DNA from: Arabidopsis thaliana
Lineage: Eukaryota > Streptophyta > Magnoliopsida > Brassicales > Brassicaceae
Reading direction: 5' to 3'
DNA: 64,000 bases
Assembly (NCBI RefSeq): GCF_000001735.4
Contig: NC_003070.9
Span: forward strand, 21,685,971 to 21,749,970
A program made the translations under genes and the position numbers. A model generated the notes under the pieces. It did not search any database, was not told where the DNA came from, and saw nothing but the letters and a program-made list of their open reading frames with translations. Below, in pieces: positions 1 to 13,650 of the stretch. How positions within the stretch are numbered: the first letter of the stretch is position 1; each line of letters opens with the position of its first letter.

Positions 1-1
1 T

Positions 2-2239
2 CTATGGGTCCAAAATCCAAATCAACGTGATCAATACATTGGCATTTCCACGTTAGTATTTAATGTATCACATTCTCCTATTCATGAATCATGGTTAACT
101 GCTGAAGTAGTTCTCTTTTTGTTTCCTTAAAAGTGTGCAAGCAACAGACAAAGAGTGGATACATTTGAAAGGGAAGTTCCTCCTCAACGGTTCTGCATCG
201 CGGGTAGTCATTTACATCGAAGGTCCACCTCCAGGAACCGATATTCTTCTCAATAGCTTAACTGTAAAACACGCCGAGAAAATTCCTCCTTCACCACCCC
301 CGTCTATTGAGGTAAGTCCAAAGATCCAGTTCACATTTTCACCGCCGTAAAATTATAGGTGAACAAAATATTCTAAACAAATATAACATTTTCTAAAGAA
401 TAAACAATTTAGCAAAATAATTTTGTTCTGAAGACTGTTGTTTAATTTGGAAAACGTAAACAAATAATCGATGTCTTAATCCGTGTTGTTTTGTTTTTTT
501 CTCGTAGAATCCTGCATTTGGAGTAAACATACTCACAAATAGTCATTTAAGTGATGATACGACCAACGGATGGTTTTCATTAGGGAACTGCACGCTAAGT
601 GTGGCGGAAGGGTCACCTCGGATCCTTCCTCCGATGGCAAGAGACTCGCTTGGAGCACACGAGCGTCTAAGTGGCCGCTATATACTTGTGACTAACCGAA
701 CACAGACATGGATGGGTCCAGCACAAATGATCACTGATAAACTTAAGCTTTTCTTGACGTACCAAATATCAGTTTGGGTCAAAGTTGGTTCTGGCATTAA
801 TAGTCCGCAAAATGTTAATGTCGCACTTGGTATCGATAGCCAATGGGTAAATGGAGGACAGGTAGAGATCAACGATGATAGATGGCATGAAATTGGCGGT
901 TCTTTTCGAATTGAGAAGAACCCATCTAAGGCTTTGGTTTACGTTCAAGGCCCTTCTTCCGGCATTGATCTCATGGTCGCGGGATTGCAGATTTTTCCCG
1001 TCGATCGACTCGCGAGAATAAAACATTTGAAAAGACAATGTGACAAGGTAACACAAAAACTCTGCTTTCAAACAAGCAATGAGACTTAATAGTAACTTTC
1101 TTGAAATGCAGATCCGTAAGCGTGACGTTATCCTCAAGTTTGCTGGTGTTGATTCTAGCAAATTTTCTGGAGCTAGTGTTAGAGTTCGACAGATAAGAAA
1201 TAGCTTCCCGGTGGGGACTTGCATTAGCAGATCAAATATAGATAACGAAGATTTCGTCGATTTCTTCTTAAAGAACTTTAATTGGGCGGTTTTCGCTAAC
1301 GAATTGAAATGGTACTGGACGGAACCAGAACAAGGGAAGCTTAATTACCAAGACGCAGATGATATGCTCAACTTGTGCAGTAGCAACAACATAGAAACAA
1401 GAGGACATTGTATCTTTTGGGAAGTTCAAGCAACTGTTCAGCAATGGATCCAAAATATGAACCAAACCGACTTAAACAACGCGGTGCAAAACCGCCTAAC
1501 CGATCTTCTAAACCGGTACAAGGGAAAATTCAAACATTACGACGTGAACAATGAGATGTTACATGGATCATTCTACCAAGATAAGCTAGGCAAAGACATT
1601 AGAGTCAACATGTTCAAAACCGCGCACCAACTAGACCCATCTGCGACATTGTTTGTGAACGACTACCACATAGAAGACGGGTGTGACCCAAAATCCTGCC
1701 CCGAAAAGTACACGGAACAGATTCTTGACTTGCAAGAAAAGGGTGCGCCGGTAGGAGGAATCGGGATTCAAGGCCATATCGACAGTCCGGTGGGTCCAAT
1801 TGTATGTTCAGCCCTAGACAAACTAGGAATTCTCGGTTTACCAATATGGTTCACAGAATTGGATGTCTCCTCGGTCAATGAGCACATAAGGGCAGATGAT
1901 TTGGAAGTAATGATGTGGGAAGCTTTTGGACATCCCGCGGTGGAAGGTATAATGTTATGGGGATTTTGGGAGTTGTTTATGAGCAGAGACAACTCTCATT
2001 TGGTGAATGCAGAAGGAGATGTTAATGAAGCTGGTAAAAGGTTTTTGGCTGTGAAAAAAGATTGGCTCTCTCATGCTAATGGACATATTGATCAAAACGG
2101 TGCGTTTCCGTTTAGAGGGTATAGTGGAAATTATGCCGTTGAAGTGATTACTACTTCATCTAGTAAGGTTCTGAAGACGTTTGGTGTTGATAAGGAAGAT
2201 TCGTCTCAGGTTATTACTGTTGATCTTCAAGGTTTGTGA
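2..2239 (+). CDS. XYN1: Endo-1,4-beta-xylanase, GH10 with CBM22 modules (5' part outside window)
   Basis: This is the 3' part of a plant GH10 xylanase that would cleave beta-1,4-xylan in the cell wall. Exons read as 2-51, 134-311, 508-1047 and 1112-2239; all junctions are GT-AG and keep frame. Two carbohydrate-binding (CBM22-like) stretches come first (to 311 and about 508-1040). The catalytic domain follows from about 1200. It shows RGHCIFWE, the acid/base glutamate in DVNNEML and the nucleophile in WFTELDV. The stop is TGA at 2237-2239. Order and neighbours match At1g58370 (XYN1/RXF12). The N-terminus, including any signal peptide and further CBM22 units, lies upstream of base 1. Both catalytic glutamates are present, so the enzyme looks active. 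Confidence 0.93.
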
Positions 2240-2960
2240 TTGTGACGCTTGTACATGTGCTAATGTATGTCTAGATTTCCAGTTTGCTGAAACTGTGGTG
2301 TTTATTTATTGAAAACAAAATAAAAGTCTCTCTTGATAGTTTCATTGTTCTAAATAGAAAACAAGAAACGTTTTTTACTTTAATCTTCTACATTGATAAT
2401 ATTGGATCAAAGGACTGTTTCTGCAAGACACAACACAACATAAATATACTTATACTAGTTTACTTATACTAACTTCATTATACATACACACACTTGCACT
2501 TACACCTATACCTTACTTCTAGACATCATTACCCCGTAGAACCAAGTTTACAAGCAAGTTTACCAACAACTCTAGTCTTTAGCCTTTAACTTGGACTTAC
2601 TAACTAGTCATTAGTTGTTTAAATTTTTTAATTTCCATCCATATGTTTTTGTTATAGATTCAAATTAAAGTCGGTTGCATTTAATAAATGTCACTTCGTT
2701 CTCTTGAGATAAAATTTCTCTATAGTATTGTGTTTTTTTGTTGTAAAATTTTCGAGTCTTTTTCCTAATTTGATACCATGTTTTTTTTCTGCACAAATTC
2801 ACTCACTGTTTTAACTTACTATCCACTTATTAATGATTTTACCATTAGGCGTCAGCTAGCCCTGTCAAATTGGTAAACAAGCCAAGCTATCTACATAATT
2901 AGAGATATCATTAACGTTAATCGTCGTCAATTCGAATTTGAAAGCATAGATAGCTTTAGC
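2240..2960. other. Intergenic, XYN1 3' flank
   Basis: AT-rich 3' flank of the xylanase gene. The 62-aa frame at 2284-2472 has low complexity and no recognisable motif. I see no gene here. Confidence 0.6.
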
Positions 2961-2965
2961 AGTAC

Positions 2966-3100
2966 AATGGGCAATGGTAAGAAGAATAGCAAAAGGCCCA
3001 ATATTTGGTTTGCAGAAATTAAAGCCTTAAAAAAGCCCACAGATATTTGTCAAAGAATCTTAATAACCTTTTTGTTGCTCAAGCGCCGTTCCTAGGGTTT
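2966..3100 (+). promoter_or_regulatory. RPS2A promoter: site II-like motifs and telo-box
   Basis: TGGGCA (2968-2973), GGCCCA (2995-3000) and AGCCCA (about 3034-3039) are site II-type elements (TGGGCY). TAGGGTTT at 3093-3100 is a telo-box in the leader. This pairing is typical of plant ribosomal-protein genes and supports coordinate expression in dividing cells. Motifs are seen directly; function is inferred. Confidence 0.65.
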
Positions 3101-3132
3101 TTCTCTGAGGAAGAAGCGTTTCATTTCTCTGA

Positions 3133-4115
<983 letters not shown>

Positions 4116-4991
4116 GACCTTCATGAGATAAGTTTTGGTTGTTCTTAATACTAATTCCTACTTTGAAAAAGAGTATTTTTTTTTCTTGATTATCTATGAG
4201 TTTTGTTATTGGTGGTTTCGTTACTGTTTTGGATTTTGTTAGATGTTTGCCTTAATGCAAATTTCAATGAAATAGCTTTTGCAATAGATTCTAGTGTTAC
4301 TGGTAACAACATACTACACGTGACCTGAGCTGCTCGCTGATATCAGAGACTTATTCATTCATTCTAGACTGACCAATAAATAAAACTTGTCATCTTTGAT
4401 TGTGCAAGTAACATGAACTTATCTCTTATGGTACAAAACTTACAATGTTTGGCTTCCATGCCATCTGCGCTTTTGCTTGGTCATGTATACTGAAATCAAG
4501 CTGAAGTGAAAGTAAAATTGAAAAACCTTTCTGATTCGGAACTGAAATGAAAGAAATGAGTTGAAATGCAGCTGAACCGAACGTCAATTGAAGAATCAAG
4601 TTAGTTTTTGTGATCACCAAAATAATAAGAGTGTTAAGATGACTGATCATCAACATCCAAACAAGTAAACATAAAAAAGCAAATTGTGATATGAAGCGCT
4701 AAGTAGTTTCGTTCTTCAGTCATGATACTCCAACAGAAATCGTTATGTCTGATTATACAACAAAAGACATCAAAAAAACAATGCAAAGAGTTTATTATGG
4801 ATAGATGGGGCATATGACCAACTTGATCTGAGATTTGCTTGAGAAGAGGTTCGTCTACAAAAAAAAAAGGCAATCAGATTAAGCAGAATATTACTTCCCT
4901 CTCTAAAAATATAGTAGAATGACTTCATTTTTGAATCCATTATGAAAAACAAATAAAACATAGTTAACCTGGTACATTCTCTGTAAGAGCC
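4116..4991. other. Intergenic; 3' flank shared with the next receptor gene
   Basis: This holds the RPS2A 3' UTR and the 3' region of the first receptor gene. About 4490-4670 is recognisably similar to 9535-9680, downstream of the second receptor, and weakly to 15160-15230. The tandem duplications therefore included 3' flanking DNA. Minus-strand frames at 4426-4961 have no support as proteins. Confidence 0.55.
4855..4968 (-). other. Probable 3'-UTR intron of the first receptor gene
   Basis: On the minus strand a donor (CCAG/GTTAAC) lies 25-30 nt after the stop. An acceptor (TTTTTGTAG) precedes a stretch homologous to the one after the matching intron of the second receptor gene (9997-10156). 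Conservation at both loci supports a real intron. The short stop-to-junction distance would not be expected to trigger nonsense-mediated decay. Confidence 0.5.
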
Positions 4992-7921
4992 TCATTTGAG
5001 GTAGCCTCCTATGAATTCAACGGAAGGAATGTGTTGTACTTTGTAATAATCTTCTCCTCCTACAGAAAATTTCTTCTTCCATCTGGTGCCCAACATCACA
5101 AGCTCTAAAGAATAGATGAATCTCAGCCCATCAGGAATCTCCTTTAACTCTTCACAATCCAAAATACTCAGAGTTTCAAGAAGTGGCATGGAGCCTTCTT
5201 CTACTAGCCACTCTTCCCACTTATTTAGTCCAACTATTTCAAGCTTCTTCAACTGAGGAAACCCGCCACCCGAGCAAACCATCCTCCTCCCACAGTAAGA
5301 GCCTTTCAATAAAATAACACCTTTCAAGTGAAGCAGCTTCTCTAGAATAGGCATTGGATCCTCCTCCAAGCCACACTCACTTAGCTTTACGAATGTTAGT
5401 CGAGAAGGGAAGTGTTGTTGCCTTGGCATATATAAATCCAACAATAGATGTTTGAGATGAATGAAATCCAGTACAATACCCTCTTCTCTCATTTTTTTAG
5501 AGTGAGTACCCACAATATAAAGATATTCAAGGTTTCTCAGTCCACTTATTGATGCCGATAGAGTTTCTGTACTCGTCACACGAGTTAATCTGATAGCAAG
5601 AGTCATCAATCTGGTCATACCACATAGATCCTTTGAGCTACTATGCCATGTTGAGAAATAAACCAAGGTCTCCAACTTTACTAGATTTCTCAAACTCAAC
5701 CTTGTCTTCTTGTGCATATGTAACGGTAGTTTAAGGTATCTCAATTCATGCATCCTCATGAAGACATCCGGCACGAATATAAATTCCGTATCGACATCTA
5801 AATTTAGATAGATCAGTAACATTAGGTTTCCTAGAGAAGAAGGTAGATGAGATACCTTAGCATCTTGTAAGCTCAAGTATCGTAAGTGGATGAGGTTTCC
5901 AATGCCAAAAGGTAACTTCATTCCTTCAAAATCTACATAAAAGAGATCTAACACTCTCAGAAGTTTTAACCTTGTAAAGCTTGTACCTAATAGCTTCCAA
6001 TTTTCTACCCATAAATCATGCCAGAGAACCACGAGAGATCTAAGTTTTGGATTGTTTATATCTCTCTCAACATGTAATGTAGTTGGACATTGGTAGACAA
6101 GCCTGCGAGATCTACAAGGAGATTGAGAGTTTCCGGTCGAGGAGCTGGTTACACCTACACTTTTTACAGCAATTTGTAGGAAGTTTTCTTCCTTGGCTTT
6201 AAACAAACAAACTTCTCTCATCATGTCATGCAAATGACAAGTTCCAAATCTCGAAGCAGTAGCATCTCTTTCCCAAATTATCATATTCCTCCTCACTAAC
6301 TCCTCTAGGTAGCTCTGTCCAACATCTTGAATGGTCTCTCCATTGTGATAATCTTCGGCGGTGGATATTCCTTCTGCAGCCCAACAATAAGACAATTTCT
6401 CCACGTTAATCTTATGATCTTCTGGAAAATGGGCCAGGTAGAGGAAACAATGTTTCAAATAACTAGGCAACTCCTCAAAGCTCATAGACAATACATGGTA
6501 TATTGAACTGTTGTTACTGCTGGTTCTTCCCACGATATCAGATCCGATATTTACGGATAGTCTTTCCCAATCATGCATTGTGTACTTTGCAGCTAACAAA
6601 CCTCCTAACACTTTGATGGCTAATGGTAGCCCTCCACAATGTTTTAACATTTGCTTACCCATATCTTCCATTTCCTCGTCAACCTTAGATTCTGCATAAC
6701 ATTATCACTAAATTATTAAAATCAGGCCATAGAAAAATAAAATACATGTCAACTTCATGCAATAAAGAGATATCAAAATGAGGTATTATTTAGGGTTAAA
6801 ACAACTGTGTCATGGAATGCTTACCAGATGCATCTTTCTTTGGAAATGCTATTCTTTGGAAAAGTGTCCAACTATCCTCAATGGCTAGGCATTCTGGTTT
6901 AAAGTTGAGATATTTTATATCCCCACGTACCGCGACACTCTCATTTTGAGAAGTAAGAAGCACCTTCCAACCTGTAGCAAAAACTTAGTTGTTTCATAAT
7001 AATTAAACACAAACAACGTATAATCAAGAAGAGTTGTTTCCAACCTTTATTGGGTGGAAATATTGGCTTTATTAGGTCCCAATCTTCGTCTTTCCATATG
7101 TCATCAAAGACAATTAATGATTTAGATGTCTCCAATAGCTGAAAGAGTTTATCATGGAGTTCAGCTTCTTCCATTTGCAAGATTTCATCTTTCTTTTCTC
7201 TAGAGGTTAGATTCTGCAAGATCATTTGCCATACATTCTTCCGAGTAAACTCTTGTGAGACACACACCCATGCGAGTCTATCAAACTGATGTTTAACATC
7301 CTCATGGTTAAAAACCTGTCTAGCAAGTGTGGTTTTACCTAGACCACCCATCCCGGTTATGGAAACCACTTGAACGTTTTCTTCGTCCACCAAATATCCA
7401 ACCAGTTTCTTAACATTTACCTCCAACCCCACAAAATCGCTTTCGTAGTCCTTAGAAAACGTTTGTCGCATCTCCCTTTGTCTATCACCTTGAGGTTGCA
7501 TATAACCACCATCAACGATAGCTTGTTGCACTCCAAAACTCTGCATATCTCGGATCACATCCGAGATCCTCGTACGTATGCCTCCAACATCTAATGCATT
7601 TCTCCTACGATCTGAAATAATGCAAGCATGTCTTCTGATACGCATCTTGATTCCACTTGTTTTCCAAAGTTTTTCTTTAAGAAGATATGTTTCAATTATA
7701 TCTTCTGCGTCGTAAACAATTTCCTTTATTTCTTCGACAACATTTCTCACCACCGCAGTTGTATGTTTCTTTGCATCTGCATCTTTTAGAAAAGAGCTTA
7801 ACAAGTTTAGATCACGTTTTAGTCCAGTAACTTGATCTTCAACTCCCTGAAATTGCTCGCATTCTTGACTCAGTAGGTCCCAAAGCTTTTTTATTCCAAA
7901 CGACACAAGTTCTCCAGCCAT
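4992..7921 (-). CDS. CC-NB-LRR disease resistance protein (At1g58390-type)
   Basis: Intracellular immune receptor. Exons on the minus strand are 7921-7045, 6971-6825 and 6691-4992, giving 907 aa. An Rx-type coiled coil (residues 1-130) carries an EDVID-like AEDIIE. The NB-ARC has the P-loop GMGGLGKTT at about 189, [18 protein letters not shown], kinase-2 SLIVFDDIW at about 270, [13 protein letters not shown] at about 358, [11 protein letters not shown], and LHDMMRE (MHD position) at about 495. About 400 residues of LRR follow ([14 protein letters not shown]). The exon structure is identical in all three receptors of this cluster. RNBS-B reads LLTSQNES where the sisters have TSRTE, so the usual sensor Arg is Gln. 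The frame is otherwise intact. Confidence 0.92.
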
Positions 7922-7929
7922 AGTTGCTC

Positions 7930-8480
7930 CTGTTTAAGCGATATGAAAATCATAATCAAGCTATGTACTACTGATGAACATTCATAATCACCAAGAGTAA
8001 AACAAAATTTCGTCATTTTATATTCCACACATTGATCTTGTGTATCTTATATAGACACTCATAAAATACGGGAGAGAGAGAGAGTGTGTGACGTGTGACG
8101 CTGGACATTAACACATTTTAACCAAATGTAGTTAAGATTTAACATTTTTAGTGAGATATAATCAAACTGCTATACATTTTTTCAAGTAATGAATTCTTGG
8201 CGTAAGGCTTGTTTTTTGTTATTCAACATATAGAAGTCAAACAAAACCTATCTTTAACTGGACTCAAGCTTTATGTGTCTCTTAAGTCTTAACATACCCC
8301 GAGTCCCCGATGCAATTACAGAGACAAATAGTAGTACCGATCCAGAACATGGACAAAGAAAGTTTTCTAAGAATAAAAGAGCAAATAACATTACAAGAAA
8401 ATTTTACTAACCTCTTGATGGCGTCGAGGAACTCTTCTGTTGTCGCTCTTTAGGAGAAACAGGGATGCTTAATTCAGCTT
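7930..8480 (-). promoter_or_regulatory. Leader intron and non-coding first exon of the first receptor gene
   Basis: Minus-strand donor ATCAAGAG/GTTAGT (exon ends at 8412) and acceptor AAACAG/GAGCAA (exon resumes at 7929), nine bases before the ATG. The leader exon (about 8412-8480) is similar to those at 13583-13650 and 18819-18890, all containing CTCCTAAAG- or CTTCCTAAAG-like text. A poly-A/T tract (about 8490-8510) adjoins it. A non-coding first exon with a roughly 0.5-kb leader intron is thus a shared trait of the cluster. Confidence 0.65.
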
Positions 8481-8654
8481 GACGTTGACTGAAAAAAAAA
8501 AAAAAAAAAAAGTCTCTGGTAGTGCTTAAAACGACAACTCTTTATTGCAGCCTTTGAGTACTGTTCGAGTTTCTGTGGTCACCAAAATATACAAACAGTA
8601 AAAAGAAATTATCTAGCAAGATACATTGTAATATGTTTCTCCAAGGTTTGTGAT

Positions 8655-8775
8655 CAAGTAAAACCCTTTTATTTGGGCGAAGTAAAACCCTTAAATTATT
8701 GTTGATAAGTAAAACCCTTAAATTATTGTTTGATTATTGAGTTATTATGTTTAAAAATAATGTAAAACCCTTAAT
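8655..8775. repeat. Short tandem repeat, AAGTAAAACCCTT units
   Basis: The core GTAAAACCC followed by TT recurs at about 8657, 8681, 8708 and 8762. The first spacings are 24-27 bp, and two units also share the following AAATTATTG. This is a local direct duplication. Confidence 0.6.
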
Positions 8776-9996
8776 AAATCTTGAGAATTAGCGCATTGTG
8801 AGTTACGATATAAAAGCTTCACGGTAGTTGCTTTTATAAACTAGCACAAAGAGGATCAAACAGTTATTTATTTTTATAATAATCAATTCAATTTGTATAG
8901 GGATGATATAATAGCATTACGTACAGTTACAGTTTAAGTGAATACAGCGAGCTCATGCAGTCATTTGCATTTGGATGCAATCCCTAAAAGATATTTTGAT
9001 AAACTCTAAAACTTTCTAGTTTTCTCAGTCAACAAAACCATCGGTGTCGCCTACTCCACCAATTTGTCTTTGAACTAAAGAGTTCAGAGTTAAATATCTG
9101 TTGAAGATCACCAACCAAATGGAGAGAAGTACCAATATGAATCATTCTTATAAGATTAAATTTGCTTAAGAAAAATCTTTGATTCCATGCGTACCAAATC
9201 CATAGAAAGAAGCTTGAGGCCCTTAATACAGAACTTAACCTATCCGCTTCTAAAGAGTAAAGAATGACACCCGATTTTTTTTGGAGCTTCCTAAATTCTT
9301 ATCAGCTGCACACATATTAGAGGTTTATATAGGCTTCTCAACTATCAATTCATAAGTGAGATCTCATCTATAAAGCAAGACTTGGAGGTGAAAACATAAT
9401 TAATCTTTCAATCTATAAATTTTATCTATAGATGATTTTCAAACTGAGTCATTATAAGATAGGTTGTCCAAAAGTTACATTCCGGCGAATTCGGTTGCTA
9501 GAAGCAGATGAGATGGTGAGAAACTTCCATCTGCATTTTTACTTGGTCCTGGATGAAATCAAGCTAAAGTGAAAGTATGAAAAAGCCATGCTAAATTGGA
9601 ACTAAAATCAAAGAAACGAGTTGAAATGTAACTGAACTGAAAGGTGAATCAAAGAATCAAGCTTTTTCACCAATATAAGATGTAGACAAAACAAACAAAA
9701 AAATAATTGAAGGAGAAACAAACAAGGAGCTATCTAAAGCTTTTATACAGTTTTCATTAGGAACTATACAATAAAAGGAGTGTTGTAATTGACTGATCAT
9801 CAGTCCACAAACATAAAAACCATTATTGCTATGACGCACAAAGTACTTTTATTCTTCTCTCATGATATTCTTCACATAAATCGTAAGTCTGAATATACAT
9901 ACAGAATAAAATCATTACAACAATGCAAAAAAGATTATCTTGTGTAGATAGGCAGATGACCAATTTGATAAGAAATTCGCCTCTCAAGTGAGCCGC

Positions 9997-10156
9997 CTAC
10001 AAAACAAAAAAAAATCGAACAAAAAAATCAAACAGATCAAGCATCATTCTACTTATCTCATTAACAAATGTTATATATATAAAAAACATAGAACATATTT
10101 CTCTATAGATCATTTTGTGTACTTGATATTTAGATATAGGGGAAATAATATTTTAC
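9997..10156 (-). other. Probable 3'-UTR intron of the second receptor gene
   Basis: Minus-strand donor ATTCCAG/GTAAAA lies 38 nt after the stop. The acceptor TTTTGTAG/GCGGCT precedes text similar to the corresponding segment after 4855. Conserved position in paralogues supports it; no transcript evidence is available here. Confidence 0.5.
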
Positions 10157-10194
10157 CTGGAATATAGTGTGTTACTGCATATTGTAGAACCTCA

Positions 10195-13148
10195 TTATTT
10201 GTAGTCCTTTTCGAATTTAACAGAAGGAATGTGTTGGACTTTGTAATATTCTTCTCCTCCTTCTGACAATATTTCCTTCCATTTCTTGTCCATATCCAAA
10301 TCTTTTATAGAATAGATGAATCGCAAACCATCAGGAAGCTGCTTTAATTTTTGACAATTCCATATAGTCAGAGTATGAAGACGTGGCATGGAGCCTTCTT
10401 CTACTATCCACTCTTCCCACTCAGCTAATCCCCATATATATAGCCTGTGCAATTGAGGAAACCCACCGTCCGAGCTAACCATTCTCTTCCCACAGAAAGC
10501 TCGAAAGTCTAAACGAACCTCTTTCAACTCAAGTAATTTCTCTAGAATCGGTAACGGATCCTCCACCAAACAACAACCATCTAGAGATATGCTTGTAAGG
10601 TGAGAAGGGAAGTGTTGTTCATCAGGTAACTTTGGCATATATAACCTCAAATTCAATTGTTTTAGATGAATGGCATCCAATACGATTCCATCTTCCATTA
10701 TCCTTTTAAACTTTGAAGACCCGTCTGGTGTCCTTATGCTAAGATTTTCCAGGTGCCTCATCCCAAGTATTGATGCAAACAGAGTCTCTTTACTAATGTG
10801 CTTAAATAAACCAATGGTGAGAGTCCTCAAACTTACCATACCACGAAGATCCTCTAAGCTGCTATTCTCTGTTGAGAAATTCTCTAAGGTCTCCAAGTTT
10901 ACGAGATTACACAGTCCCAACTTTATCTCCTTCGACGTATTAAATGGTAGTCTAAGGTATCTTAATTCATGCATCCCCATCAAGCAATTGGGCACGAATA
11001 GAGATTTCGTGCATACATTTATGTCTAGATAGATCAGCAACCTTAGGTTTCCTAGAGAAGAAGGTAGACGAGATACACGAGCCAAATCTAAGTTCAAGTA
11101 TCTCAAGTGGATGAGCTTTCCAATGCCAGAAGGTAAATTTCTCCCTTCAAACTTGGCTTTATAGAGATCTAATACCCTCAGTAGTTCTAACCTTATAAAG
11201 CTTGAACCTAATAGCTTCCAACTCTTTCTTCTGTTCTCCCATACAATAAGGAGAGATTGAAGTTTTGGATTATTTATATCTCTACTAACATGTAATGTAG
11301 TAGGATTTTGTGAGACAAATCTGCGAGATGTACCAGGATATTGCGAGTTTGCGGTTGGAGGGAGGATACTTGCGATTTGAACGAAGTTCTCTTCTTTGGC
11401 TTTTAACAAACAAACTTCTCTCATCATGTCATGCAAATGACAAGCTTCAAATCTCAAAGTCGTAACATCTCTTTCGGCAATAACCATATTTCTCCTCACT
11501 AACTCCTCTATGTAGCTTTCTCCAACATCTCGAATAGTCTGTCCATGGTAATGTCGAGGTTCTAATATTCCTTCAGCAGCCCAACAATAAGACAATTTTT
11601 CTACCTTTATGTTATGATCTTCTGGAAAATGGGCCAAGTAGAGGAAGCAATGCTTCAAATAACTAGGCAACTCTTCAAAGCTCAGAGACAATACATGGTA
11701 AACTGAACTGTTGTTACCGTCACTGAAATCGGTTCTTCCCACGATATGACATCCAATATTCTCAGATAATCGTTTCCAATCATGAAAAGTGTATTTTGCA
11801 GCTAACAACCCTCCCAACACTTTGACGGCCAATGGTAGTCCTCCACAATATTTAATCATTTGCTTACCCATCATTTCCATTTCCTTATCAACCTTGAATT
11901 CTGCACAACATCATAAAACAAATAAATAAGACTTCATATGTAGCATAAAACAGATACAGTTAAGGGCTTAAATAGTTTCTTGCAATCATTTTAAAACCCA
12001 TCTCATTGTGACCAAAATGTTGCAAAAAATACTTTTATTTAAAAGCGCACCTGATTCATCTACCCTTGGCATTGCAATTCTTTGGAAAAGTATCCAACTC
12101 TCTAGAATAGTTAGGCATTCTGGTTTAAAGTTGACATATCTTCTATTTCCATGCATTGCGATAGTCTCTGTTCGAGATGTAATCAACACCTTCCAACCTG
12201 CAAGATATTTACTTTGGTTCATAACAAACAAAACACAAAGAAAATAAGGTGTACAATAAGATGGTCACCTTTTTTTGGTGGAAATATTGGATTGATTAGG
12301 CCCCAGTCTTCTTCTTTCCATATGTCATCAAAAACAATTAATGATTTAGATGTCTCCAATAGCTGAAAGAGTTCATCATGGAGTTCAGCTTCTTCCATTT
12401 GCAAGATTTCATCTTTCGTTTCTCTAGAGGTTAGATTCTGCAAGATCATTTGCCATACATTTTTCCGAGTAAACTCTTGTGAGACACACACCCATGCGAG
12501 TCTATCAAACTGATGTTTAACATCCTCATGGTTAAAAACTTGTCTTGCAAGGGTGGTTTTACCAAGACCTCCCATCCCGGTTACCGAAACAATTTGAATG
12601 TCATCTTCCTCCACCAAATATCCAACCAGTTTCTTAACATTTACCTCCAACCCCACAAAGTCGCTTTCGTAACCCCTAGAAAACGTTTGTCGCATCTCCC
12701 TTTCTCTTTCTTGTAGTAGATGTGAAGACTGACTACCATCGGAAATCATCTGTTGTACTCCAAAACTATGCATGTCTTGAATCACCTTAGAGATCCTCTT
12801 ACTTATGCCTCCAATATCGGACGCAAATTCCCAACGATGCACTTTAATGCAAGTTAGTTTTGTGATACGCCTGATGATGCCACTTCTTTTTCGGGCTGCT
12901 TCTTTGAGAATAAACGTTTCGATCATATTCTCCGTATCATAAACAATTTCTTTAATCTCTTCAACACAATGTCGCACCATCTGACTTGTATTTTTCTTGG
13001 CTTCTGCATCTTTCAAAAAGGACTTTAACAAGTTTAGATTACTTTTTAGTTCAGCTATTCGATCTTCAACTCCTTGAAATTGCTCGTATTCTTGGGTCAG
13101 TCGGTCCCAAAGCTTTTCTACTCCAAATGAAACAATTGCCTCGACCAT
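10195..13148 (-). CDS. CC-NB-LRR disease resistance protein (At1g58400-type)
   Basis: Second receptor of the tandem cluster. Exons 13148-12269, 12197-12051 and 11900-10195 encode 910 aa. The coiled coil contains TENMIE at the EDVID position. The NB-ARC shows P-loop [22 protein letters not shown], kinase-2 [47 protein letters not shown] and LHDMMREVC. The LRR region runs from about residue 540 to the end. The stretch from RNBS-A to kinase-2 is almost identical to the first receptor, including the Phe in VFDD where most NLRs have VLDD. This suggests recent duplication or gene conversion. No frameshift or early stop is seen. Confidence 0.92.
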
Positions 13149-13156
13149 AGTGGCTC

Positions 13157-13650
13157 CTGCCTAAGTAGTTTGAAAAATAATAATCAAGTTACGTACTATT
13201 CATATACAATATATATTCGCTAGAAGCAATTGGAGTTTCATATTTTGATTAAATCTTAAAAGCGTTTTCTGCCAAAAACAATAACTCTACAAATTGCTAT
13301 TTTTGGTCTTTACTTCTAACTTAAAAGGGTTAATCTCACGAAATAAAAAATAATATACAACATAGAAGCAAGTGTTGGATTTTTCCTTTCCTCTTGCCAT
13401 GTATTGAATTCTTGTTTATGGCATCCAACTTATAGAAGTCCAAACAAAACTAGATCTACAGTTTTGCCGTCAACTCCGAAGATAAAGAGACAGGTAGAGA
13501 CATATTTCATCGGAAGCAAAGAAATTTGCCATGAACCACACAAAAACAAAAACAAAAAAGTAACAATGGAAAAGTGACTAACCTCTTGAAAGCGGCAAGG
13601 AAGACTCTCGTCGTCGCCTTTAGGAAGAAGGGAGAGGCTTGCTCTAGTTA
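13157..13650 (-). promoter_or_regulatory. Leader intron and non-coding first exon of the second receptor gene
   Basis: The minus-strand leader exon ends at 13583 (TTCAAGAG/GTTAGT). The intron runs 13582-13157 and the exon resumes at 13156 (GGCAG/GAGCCA), just before the ATG at 13148. Architecture is the same as in the other two receptors. The transcription start cannot be fixed from sequence. Confidence 0.65.

Larger units (their letters stand above)
8481..10194. other. Intergenic between first and second receptor genes
   Basis: Promoter side of the first receptor and 3' side of the second. Contains the short repeat described separately and, at 9535-9680, the duplicated receptor 3' flank. 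No gene is seen; the 60-aa frame at 9657-9839 lies in this duplicated flank. Confidence 0.55.

Noticed and set aside
769..1224. 151-aa minus-strand frame over the xylanase
   Set aside because: Shadow of the xylanase exons and intron; no homology recognised.
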